NCBI GenBank assembly: GCA_006503535.1
Contig: QYRS01000001.1
Location: forward strand, 2,294,001 to 2,358,000
Length of the DNA: 64,000 bases
Direction: 5' to 3'
Source: Arthrinium phaeospermum
Taxonomy: Eukaryota > Ascomycota > Sordariomycetes > Amphisphaeriales > Apiosporaceae
The notes under the pieces were generated by a model. That model was not told the DNA's origin. It searched no databases and saw only the letters and a list, made by a program, of their open reading frames with translations. The translations under genes were made by a program, and so were the position numbers. The first letter of the stretch is position 1, and every line of letters begins with the position of its first letter. Positions 35,884 through 44,825 of this stretch are shown here, one piece after another.

Positions 35884-37470
35884 TTACCGCCTAGCGGCCG
35901 GCTTCTTTATGAGAATGTAGAGTGCAAGGTAAGACCTGTGAAAGCATTAGCAGATGTTCGTGTTGGAGGATTGCTCCAGTAACAAAAGTGGAGTGGGTTG
36001 GAACATACACTACACCGGTGAAGCAAAGACCAGATGACTCCGAAGCCCATCAGGTACTTCGGCGAGTCCTTGGACGGGACAGGTAGGATCCGTAGATTTG
36101 CGCCAAGTTGCCCATCGCGTTGACGAAGGCGAGACTGATGCCGCGAACTTCGGCGGTCATTGTCGTGAAGGTGGAGCTCGCATATGCCAGCGAGAGACCA
36201 TTAGAGGCCCAGAGACCAGAGGCCATAATGACTAGCAGAGCATACCGGGCCTTGAAATCGTAGACGGCACAGGTGATTATGGAGCAGAGACAAGCCACGC
36301 CCATGCAGCAACCCAGAACCAGACCTCTCCAGCGAGGGTACTTGTCCATGTAGAACACAACGACTATGGTAACGACAAATGCGGCGACGTAATCGGGATA
36401 GTCATGTACTGCGCGTTGACAGTCGAGTATCCGAGACCAGCGACCAGAGTCGGGTAGAAGTAGGACAGCGTAGACGATCCGACCACCGCCATGTAGCCGA
36501 CGACAAACAGCCAGACCTTCCAGTCGGTGAGGGCCACCTTGAGCGCCTGGAAGTGCGAAAGCTTGGGGCCGTCCTGACCGCCATCGAAGCGCGAGGGGTC
36601 GGCCATGAGACGGCGGATGGCCAGCTCGCGCTCGGCCTCGGAGAGGCGCTTGGTGTTGGCGGGGAAGTCCATGAGGATGAAGGAGGCGACGATGGACCAG
36701 CCGGCGGTGGCGGCGCCCTCGACGATGAACAGCGCCAGCGCCCCGCGAGGCCGTGCGCGCCGTCCAGGCCCTTGGTGATGGAGCCGGCGATGAGGCCGCC
36801 GAAGGCGCCCGACAGGATGGCGGCGAGATGTAGACGCCGAAGCGGCGGGCTGCTCTCGGGCTTGTACCAGCTGGACAGGAGGAGCAGCATGCCGGGGGCG
36901 AAGCCGGACTCGAGGAGGCCGACGATGACGCGCAGGCCGATGAGGGACTCGTAGGTCTGGATGAAGGCCATGCCGATGGTGGCGCAGCCCCAGAGGAACA
37001 TGATGGCGGGCAGGAAGATGGACGGCTTGGGCGGGCGAGGATCATGTTGGAGGGGACTCCCAGAGAACGTAGCCGATGAAGAAGACGACGAGGACGATCG
37101 AGTAGCGGGTCCGAGGTCAGGTCGAGGTCTTTGTCCATACCGGCGATCTTGGCGTTGCCGATGCGTAGCGAGAGAAAGTGATTGTCAGCCTTGTGTCGTC
37201 CTTCATTCGCGTACCATCGTGATAAGATTCACGAGACAATCGAGGTCAGGGGCCTACTTACTTCGTCCCTGTCCATGTAACTCAGCAGATACATCACCCA
37301 CATCGTCGGCAGGATGTAGAGATCAATCTTGCGGACCAGCTTTCGCTCCTCCTCGGTGTCGGCCACATAGGCCTCGGCGTACTCATGCTGGGACTTGGGG
37401 TTCTTCATGTTTTCGGAATCGACGAACTCCTCGTGCTCGCCCGAAGCCTTGTCGGAATGTTTGAATCCAT
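35884..37470 (-). CDS. MFS transporter, anion:cation symporter (allantoate/TNA1-like), frame-broken
   Basis: N-terminus MDSNIP at 37470, then acidic EHEEFVDSENMKNP and KIDLYILPTMWVMYLLSYMD. An intron from about 37259 (GTAAGTAGG) splits MDRDE from RIGNAKIAGMDKDLDL. The MDR(D/S)xIGNAKxAGM signature marks the ACS subfamily of MFS (Dal5/Tna1 type), which import anions and small metabolites with protons. Later blocks: ILARP then IMFLWGCATIGMAFIQTYES, ESGFAPGMLLLLSSWYKPE, FILMDFPANTKRLSEAERE, WKVWLFVVGYMAVVGSSTL, GLVLGCCMGVACLCSIITC, and GISLAFVNAMGNLAQIYGS. The last helix is on its own exon and ends SYLALYILIKKPAARR at 35884. At least five one- or two-base breaks occur. First gene of the proposed catabolic cluster, divergent from the SDR. 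Confidence 0.8.
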
Positions 37471-38179
37471 ATTGGGGGCTTGGCGGCTCATATATATAGG
37501 AGAGAGTAGTTATCGAGACTTGACTGCCCCAAGAAAGCTTTGAGGTATTTGAGTCGGTGTGGAGTGAAGAGGCGAGGTTCCTGTTATCCGAATTGTGACA
37601 GATGCAGCCAAGTCTTTATAATCATCCAGCCTTCAACTCGATATATGACCACGGGGCTTACAAGGCAGGCTAATGATCGGTGTAGTTCCCAGCCTTGGAT
37701 GTCGGACAGTCGAGAGCCAGCAAATCTGGCATTCCAAGATTGGGACTTCCCCATACTATTCCCCCGGTTTCCATCATGACCCACCATGGCGTGGTAATAT
37801 TTCTCCCACACGGGGTACAGGGAACCACCCTTGCCCCCGCATGAGGGTGCTGACTCGGTTAGATTCGGAGCTAGATGCCACCTTGGCGCGCAGCTGAGGC
37901 TGGGTGGAGACTGGACTCGGCACGGGGTCTCGACCCCAGTAGATGGATCATCTTGCCGCGTCTCGAGGTCAAGGTCGGATTATGCGACTATATGTGCCCG
38001 ATGCGAGAACAAGTGTCGATAGTTATCCACTTCCCCAAACTACCTGTTACGCTATTCCAAGTCGGTCGCATAGAGGCGCAAATCCCCACACGACGTTGGG
38101 GATGAGCTAGTAGATAGACGCGGGCGACGAAAGATCGTAGATATTTCTCACCTCCACCTCCAAACCACACACATACATC
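37471..38179. promoter_or_regulatory. divergent promoter, transporter / SDR
   Basis: About 700 bp between the head-to-head MFS and SDR genes. Contains the shared composite module at 37928-37968. Confidence 0.55.
37928..37968 (+). promoter_or_regulatory. composite cluster motif, copy 1
   Basis: In order: TCTCGACC (37928-37935, inside the inverted repeat GGGGTC-TC-GACCCC), TGGATCATCT (37944-37953) and CGCGTCTCGAGG (37957-37968). The same three words occur in the same order at 40819-40874. It lies about 210 nt before the SDR start. A binding site for the cluster regulator is inferred. Confidence 0.6.
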
Positions 38180-39097
38180 ATGTCTCCCTCTGCGTTAGAC
38201 TCAGCGGCGAGCGGCGACGCTCCTATTGTCGACAACTACCCCTCCACACTGCCCAAGCTGGCCACAACTGGCAAATCACTCTCCAAGACAAGGTCATCGC
38301 AAGTAAGTCTTCTCCTCTCACGTCCGACTCCGACGTTCTCGAAATTCCTGAGCCCAAGCTAATCCTATCCCAACCTTCAGTTACTGGCGCAACCAAGGAA
38401 TCGGCCTGGGCCTCGCCGAGGTGTGTCTGGCCAACGGAGCCGGCAAGGTCTTCTCCATGGACATCAGCCAACCCGGCGACGACTTCGCCCGCCTGCTCAA
38501 GAAGAACCCCGGCCGCCTCGAGTACGTACAGACCGACGTGACGGACGAGGCCTCGTAAAGGCGGCCATCGACGAGGTGGCGACGCGGGGCGGCCGCTTCG
38601 ACGGCATGATCGCCAACGCGGGCGCGACCAAGCACCAGCCGCGCTGGACTTCACGCTGGAGCAGTTCGAGCGCCTCTACAAGCTCAACGTGACGGGGGCG
38701 GCTGTGCGACGTACGCGGCGCGCAAGTTCATCGAGCTCAAGACCAAGGGCTCCATCGTCTTCACCGCGTCCATGACGTCGTACCGCCCAACCGCGCCGCG
38801 CCCTCGGCGCCCTATGGCGGCACCAAGGCCGCCGTCCGCAACATGACCCACACCCTCGCCATGGAGTGGTCGCAGTACGGCATCCGCGTCAACAGCATCA
38901 GCCCCGGCTTCGTCAAGACGGCCCTGACCTACTACGTCGAGACCACCCCGACTGGGACCTCAAGATGAAGTACTACGGCGGCATGCCCGCCTGGCCCTGC
39001 CGCGGGAGCTGGGTGCGCGTACGTCTACCTGCTCGGACACGGCAACGTATACTACGGGATCGCTATCCCTATCGCCGGTATCGTCGGTGCGTGGTAG
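38180..39097 (+). CDS. short-chain dehydrogenase/reductase, sorbose-reductase-like, frame-broken
   Basis: ATG 38180 (MSPSALDSAASGDAPIVD) runs to a GTAAGTCT donor at about 38301; after the intron come the nucleotide-binding glycines (VTGATK then IGLGLAEVCLANGAG), VFSMDISQPGDD, FDGMIANAGATKHQP, the catalytic Ser and YxxxK (GSIVFTASMTSYRP; APYGGTKAAVRNMTHTLAME), and YGIRVNSISPGFVKTAL, ending GIVGAW at 39097. Classical SDRs oxidise or reduce polyols/ketoses with NAD(P). The sequence resembles the Sou1/sorbose reductase group, so a sugar-alcohol or ketose substrate is likely. One-base losses occur at about 38392, 38558, 38640, 38700, 38789 and 38948. Divergent from the transporter; proposed polyol dehydrogenase of the cluster. 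Confidence 0.82.
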
Positions 39098-39604
39098 AGG
39101 AAGAAGCATACGAACTGCATGATGGAGTTTTGGGGTTTCACGTCTGTACATAGAATGGTTCCAAGAGAACGGTTTCAATAGAATATACCTGTTCATCACT
39201 ACATCGTTTTTCATCATACTACCACAAGCAATCCTGTTTACATACGTGACATATGGGAAAGCTCCAGCGAGGAATGCTCCACAAGCAATCCTGTTTACAT
39301 ACGTGACATATGGGAAAGCTCCAGCGAGGAATGCTCAAATATTCAAGTGAGTAACTATGGCTGTCATATCAGTCTGCCAATGCACCGACTTGGGGGCAAA
39401 TATTCCAGCGGAGACAGCATCGGAAATTTAGCTCAGATTTAGCAAACTAACCACTCAAGCAGTTGGACAGGCATTCTAGATGTTTTACTCCATCAGACAA
39501 CACATTGGTTTAGGATGAAGAGAAATGCATCAACGGTATAACGAGACTTAAGTAATCAGTCACGACTTGGCATAGATTTGATGGAATATCAATTGGTATC
39601 CAGA
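39098..39604. other. intergenic, tail-to-tail spacer
   Basis: Between SDR and aldolase 3' ends; holds the 57-bp tandem duplication at 39222-39335. Confidence 0.45.
39222..39335. repeat. 57-bp perfect tandem duplication
   Basis: Two adjacent copies beginning CCACAAGCAATCCTG and ending GCGAGGAATGCT, at 39222-39278 and 39279-39335. No mismatch seen. Confidence 0.85.
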
Positions 39605-40546
39605 CTATGCCTTCCCTGCCGACCCAGTCACGTCCATCTGCCACTCCATCAACTTCTGTATCGCCTTGGTCCCGTCCTCCATCAGCGTCGTCAGGCTCGC
39701 CGTCGCCGCCTGCGTCTTGATGTGCACGAGGTAGTCGTCCAGCACCAGCTTGTTGACGTTGATCTTGCTGCAGCCGCCCTGGATGCAGCGCTTCATGACG
39801 TCCTCGGGGAAGTCGTTGGTCCCGCAGCACCACGCGCACGTCGGTGTCCTTGGAAGCCGCGGACAGCTTCTCGCGGATCTTGGCCAGCCGGTCGTACTCG
39901 AGCACGGGGCCCCGCGCCCCGTACTCGCCGTGCACGTTGCCGAAGGCGGGCGCCAGGAAGTCGATGCCCGTCGCCACGAAGTCGTCGACCTGCTCGGGCG
40001 TCGTCAGGGCGCCCTCGAGGTCCGCCGTGTCGGCGATGCCGTCCTCGCCGCCCTCGATGCGGCCCGGCTCGGCCTCGGTGCAGATCCGGTGCTCGTTGCA
40101 GAAGGCGACGACTCCTTGGTCTTGGCCAGGTTCTCCGCCATCTCGTAGTGGCTCATGTCCACCATGATGGAGTCGAAGGGCAGCTTCTCCGCGGCGTGGC
40201 GGATCAGGTCCGCGTCCTGCGCGTGGTCCAGGTGGATGGCCACGGGCACCGAGGCGTCGCGCGCCGCCTTCGCCGCGGCGTGCACCAGCAGGCCGTCGCT
40301 GTAGGTTATGGCCCAGGGGAAGACTTGGATAATGAGCGGCGCCCGCTTGGCCTCGGCGGCGCGGATGAAGGCGAGGATGCACTCGATGTTGTATCTGTGC
40401 GCAATGCTTCGTTAAGACCAAACAAGAGGCCAAAGTATGAGACGTGGAAATCGATAAACTTACGCTATGGGCGCAACGACGCCATATCCGCCCTTCTCAG
40501 CATCCGAAAGGATCTTGTAAGTCTTGTTGTCCTTTTTCCACTCCAT
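39605..40546 (-). CDS. class II (Zn) ketose-bisphosphate aldolase family, frame-broken
   Basis: ATG 40546 (MEWKKDNKTYKILSDAEKGG) with a 69-nt intron at 40463-40395, then YNIECILAFIRAAEAKRAPL and IIQVFPWAITYSDGLLV. Class II motifs follow: VAIHLDHAQDADLI (catalytic Asp and Zn His), DSIMVDMSHYEMAENLAKT, ICTEAEPGRIEGGEDG, LAPAFGNVHGEYGARGP (Zn His), RVVLR at the usual GG/GT loop, then CIQGGCSKINVNKLVLDDY. Such enzymes split or form ketose-1,6-bisphosphates or related ketose phosphates (Fba, GatY, KbaY). Which substrate is used cannot be read. Indels occur near 40110 and at about 39823, just where the third Zn His is expected, so that residue cannot be judged. Divergent from the RpiB gene. Confidence 0.85.
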
Positions 40547-41162
40547 ATTATCAACTGTGCTTTCTTCTGCTTCGTTCAAGGAGGCTTGCTTGTTCAATGA
40601 GTTCGACGGGTGGTTCACGACACTCAAATTGTCAATGCTTATCGAAACAACTTCCGCGCATCAAAAACCAGTCGGACATGTCGCATCATTAAGCTGTTCG
40701 TCATAAGCATTTCGAACCTCGGACGAAGCCCGACATGGTTGTCGTTGCCCCACCCAAAGGTTGCATGGCCCCTTGCCGCACCCCTCATGACCCCAAATAT
40801 CGCCAGGGGTAAGCTGGATCTCGACCAGATTTCCCCGCATGTGGATCATCTCCATCATCCATCGCGTCTCGAGGCACCATCGCGGCTAACGTCCCCGCCC
40901 CATGTCAACCCCCCTAACGGCAAAGGCCTCCCTGCCGCGGTCTCATGACGTGCGAAAGACTTCAGCAAAAGGCGGATTAGCATAATAGCATCAACACCAC
41001 CCCCGCATCGTAGCCTAGCGAACTACTTATGTATCCTTAAGTAATTAATCCTACCCTACTATCGAATCTTGGTCCTGCCAATCATCAATCAGCCCATACG
41101 TTATCACATATCACATTAGCATCTTTTGTCTCTTACTCCGTACCCCCAATATTCAATCCAAA
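40547..41162. promoter_or_regulatory. divergent promoter, aldolase / isomerase
   Basis: 616 bp between two head-to-head cluster genes. Contains the second copy of the composite module. Confidence 0.55.
40819..40874 (+). promoter_or_regulatory. composite cluster motif, copy 2
   Basis: TCTCGACC (40819-40826), TGGATCATCT (40842-40851) and CGCGTCTCGAGG (40863-40874), in the same order and strand as copy 1, with slightly larger spacing. It sits about midway between the aldolase and isomerase starts. Confidence 0.6.
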
Positions 41163-41852
41163 ATGGCGTCAGTGAACAGCAAACTCCGCATCGCCATCGG
41201 CGGCGATGATGCCGGCTTCGACTACAAGGCCAAGCTGGCGGCGGACCTGGCGGCGGACCCGCGTGTGGCCGAGGTGATTGATGTCGGTCCCAACTCGCCG
41301 AGCGACAAGACACCCTACCCGCAGTACGCCATCGAGGCGGCTGAGCTGGTGGCGGCCCTGCTCATCTGCGGCACGGGGCTGGGTGTCGCCATCAGCGCCA
41401 ACAAGGTGGCTGGCGTGGGGCCGTGACGGCCCACGATAGCTTCAGCGTCGAGCGCGCAGTGTTGTCGAATGATGCGCAGATCTTGTGCTTGGGGCAAAGA
41501 GTGATCGGACTTGAGCTGGCAAGACGGTTGACCAAGGAGTGGCTGTAAGCACTTCTGCTCAGTTCTTCGCAGATGTAGTAGTACGGACATGCGCTAACTC
41601 TACGATAGTGGCTACACATTTGGCAGATCTTGTGCTTGGGGCAAAGAGTGATCGGACTTGAGCTGGCAAGACGGTTGACCAAGGAGTGGCTGTAAGCACT
41701 TCTGCTCAGTTCTTCGCAGATGTAGTAGTACGGACATGCGCTAACTCTCTACGATAGTGGCTACACATTTGATCCCACCTCTGCATCAGCGGCAAAGGTG
41801 CAAGCGATCAACAAGTACGATGCAGCGCTCACATACGGTGGCTGCTGTATGA
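41163..41852 (+). CDS. RpiB/LacAB-family sugar-phosphate isomerase, frame-broken
   Basis: ATG 41163 gives [20 protein letters not shown], then [20 protein letters not shown] and [20 protein letters not shown], the RpiB core with its catalytic Cys in CGTG. It continues [38 protein letters not shown] up to a donor at 41545 and resumes [19 protein letters not shown] from 41758. The family interconverts aldose and ketose phosphates; members act on ribose-, allose-, galactose- or erythrulose-4-phosphate. The loop between AAELVA and ALLICGTG is several residues shorter than usual. One base is missing at about 41422. A 147-149 bp duplication covers the intron; splicing from the first donor to the second acceptor removes the extra copy. 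The end near 41852 is approximate. Confidence 0.83.
41476..41771. repeat. 147/149-bp tandem duplication across the isomerase intron
   Basis: Copy 1 at 41476-41622 and copy 2 at 41623-41771, both beginning GCAGATCTTGTGCTTGGGG and ending GTGGCTACACATTTG. They differ by an extra CT in copy 2 (TAACTCTCTACG against TAACTCTACG). Each contains the end of exon 1, the intron and the first bases of exon 2. Confidence 0.88.
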
Positions 41853-43418
41853 TGATGAGATACACTTTTGTTTATACGTCACTCGAGCCCACTCGGCTAT
41901 CAGATCATCGCGAAGGGCCGCCATCGGCCAGCCTGTCCGGGTTTCGCAGGCGTCGATGAGGGATAAGATGGCCTTACGTTTTTCTTCGTCTTGTACATAA
42001 GCCGGCTGCGATTCCATCATCAAGCATTAGCACGAAATACACAAGTCGGTGGTCCTGTGTCTTTGTGGGGAATGGGCATTGGGGACAGCAAGGAGTTTTA
42101 GCACTTGAAAATGCAATTTCGCATACGCACCTCCAAACAAACACTGAGCCGACATGATCTGACTGCCTTCGTCTCGTAGCTCCATCGCTATCCCACAGAT
42201 GGTGCTCACCGCATCGTGCAGGATCTTTTGTGTCTTGAGATACCCGTCGAACCCGGACGATACAACCGGGCGATGCAGAGTGATGAGGATGCGGATAAAG
42301 TTGTAGATCTGGATCGACACCGCATAACGCGGAGGATGAATCCATATCGGAGCAAAGACGCTCTGCGGGTCTGCCAAGGGCGTCGGCAACGCCTGGAACC
42401 CGGGCCCGAGGAACATCCTCCAGCGCTCGAGCTCCGACAAGAGGGCCCCCCCAGGTGCGCGCGCCTTTGCGCCGAGTTGTCACCGCTTCGCTCTTGGCGC
42501 AGTAGTTGACCGTTTGCGAGAGGAGGTAGACGATGCGGTTGGCCAGCTCATCCTGACTCAGGTCGGGTAGTCCACCAGAGGCCGCCAGAACGAGAAGCAC
42601 CGCCGCCGCTCCCGGAAGGCGGCCCAGATGTCTTGACGCAGCCACGCCCACCACACTGACTGTCGTAGGCCCCAGAAACGCCGTTGACATTCTGCGAGCG
42701 CTGGATCCAGAAGACGCCCTTGAGGTGGCGCTTCCAGTTGCTTTTGGAGGAGTCGAGCATCTCGTAGGTGGAGATCACGACTACGATAACGTCACCACCG
42801 CTTGGTGTTAGTGTGCCGTACAGACTGTAAGATGAATATCGGGGTGGGTAAGGGGTGTCAACTTACGAGCAGTCGCCAGGAGCTCTTCCGAGTGTGTGTA
42901 CGATTCGTACAGATGATTGGGTCAATGTCGTCACGTGCTGAGTGCAGATGGGCCACGTACATGGGGATCAAAGAGGTCCAGCTGGCAACACTCAAGAGTT
43001 AGCAAGCACATTGAGTATGTTGAGACCGCCACCATAGCTTTCACGTACCCATTGGCTGGCTCGCTCGGCAAAAACCCGGAACAGATTGGCCTCCTCGGAC
43101 GTCAGCTTGACATCTTGGTCGAGCGACCACGCGTGCTTCTCGTGCCCACCAAGGCCGGCGCCCCCGCCGTGTCCTCGCCCGCGATGGGCTGGTTCTCGGT
43201 GCCGATCGGCCGGGACTCAGCATGGGGTGGCTAGCCGACGATGACGAATCATCCTCAAAGGGGGCCGGGCTCGGGGCCAGGGAGAAGTTGGCGTCGGCCT
43301 GGGCCGCGTCCGTCGCCAAGAGGTCGAGCCAGCGGTTCGAGGCCATGTCGGCCGTCAGCTGCTCCGAGGCTACCGTGTCCGGCGAGTGCGCATATTGGTA
43401 CGTCTCGGCTATTGCCAT
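41829..43418 (-). CDS. fungal-specific transcription factor domain protein, frame-broken
   Basis: From about 43418 (MAIAETYQYAHSPDTVASEQ) the pieces in different frames are: NRWLDLLATDAAQADANFSL, LTSEEANLFRVFAERASQW, VVVISTYEMLDSSKSNWKRH, LKGVFWIQRSQNVNGVSG, WRPLVDYPDLSQDELANRIV, ELERWRMFLGPGFQALPTPL, IQIYNFIRILITLHRP and the C-terminal ACETRTGWPMAALRDDLIAE. That order matches the Fungal_trans_2 regulatory domain of zinc-cluster activators. I could not find a Zn2Cys6 motif at the N-terminus; the start is uncertain and an upstream exon may be lost. Several introns (about 42860, 43000) and indels are present. It lies inside the cluster, divergent from the kinase, so it is the likely pathway regulator (inference). 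Confidence 0.72.
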
Positions 43419-44825
43419 CAGGGAGGGCGCGGGTGACCTGCATGTGGAGCTGCTGACGGTGCCGAGGCCGGGCGGCTGGTGGATGGGGTGAAGTCTCCGT
43501 CATCAGGTGGAACAGGCTCGTCGACTCCCGTCTCTCAGGTAGAGCAGTAGTCACAGCCCCTGCCGAAAGGGATGGGTCGATACCGTCTTGGCTATATTGC
43601 CGCGACGCGCGGGGTTTCTACTTGCTTCCTCACTGTAGACACAGTCGCGTTGGGCGATTGAGCAGGGTCCGCATATTGGGACTGCAATGTCGTCATCAGC
43701 TCCAGTTCAGGCGACGCGTTTCCATGGAAAACATACGATTCTCGTCACATTTCTTGTGTCTAGATCGACAAGTCAAGCTATTACAGATAGATTCAGCTAT
43801 GATTTCTCTGTTGGGCTGCTATTGAAAATGGTGGCCTACCATCCAGTCCTAGTGCGAAGCCCTCGAGACCTCGACTTGCGCATGCGCTTAGGCTTCGAGG
43901 GCTGTGATCCATCTGTATCTAGACTCCGTGCCGGAGTATCGCGGCTGTCCATGATGTACTTTCGATAGTGTAAGCAGTAGGCTGGGACAAGAGCGCGCCA
44001 ATTGACGTTTCAGGGGTTGGATTGAAACAACAAATGGGTAACTTGATTCCAATTGAGTGGGCGTAAGATTGTCAAGCGTAACGGCGAAGGAAAAAGTAGG
44101 GAAGAGAAGTTCTCGTCTCGGGGCACTTTTCTTGAACGGCGCGAGGGTAAAGAAAAGCCCAAAGGGGGCCTGAGGCTGGCCATTGGAGAAACGAATCTGC
44201 AGCATGCAGGGGTCCGACGGCACGAACCCCAACACCATTCCCCGCAAACCCCAACCCACCCCAGCTTTTCCTACCGTCGTATCGACCCCGCATCATAATG
44301 GCAACTGACTCGCGCAAATTCAGCGCACCCGTCACCATTACCCGCACGAAATTCGGAGATTCCTAACTTGGCAATGCGAGATGGGGCTAGTCTGCATCAT
44401 GCGTAGTCGCATTATCTCACCCGGCCACTATGCGCGGCCCCCTTAGTCAAGTGTAAATGGTCACTTGCCGCCAATTGACTCGAAGCGCGGGTAGGTGCCC
44501 GACACTAGCCGGAATTTGTGGTCGTGTGGGATGGGACTCGAGTCGCGGCAGCCGCCCTTGACTAGCAGAAACAAAGGGTCTGCCTGCCTTGGAAACCACT
44601 CAGACGCTCGTGATCACCGTGCAAATCGTATGCAATGTCGCTGATCCACGATAGAACCATGTGTCTCAAATAGGGCCTTGAGCGCTATCATCCCGTCAAG
44701 ACTAAACCTCAGTCCATGTCCAGTATTGCCCAGGTGACATTGCAATCAATTTGAAGGACCATTCTGAAGTTGCTTCTTTTGTCAAGTGCGTCCGATTGAA
44801 ACAAGACGAAACCACCCACACTGAA
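43419..44825. promoter_or_regulatory. divergent promoter, regulator / kinase
   Basis: About 1.4 kb between head-to-head genes, holding the partial third motif copy at 43861-43911. No other gene seen. Confidence 0.45.
43861..43911 (-). promoter_or_regulatory. partial cluster motif, copy 3
   Basis: On the minus strand TGGATCA (43911-43905) precedes GTCTCGAGG (43869-43861). An inverted repeat AGCCCTCGA / TCGAGGGCT frames the site. It matches parts of copies 1 and 2 in the same order but with wider spacing. Confidence 0.4.

Noticed and set aside
43419..44000. Zn2Cys6 exon upstream of the cluster regulator
   Set aside because: No CxxC(x)6C pattern was seen in any minus-strand frame.
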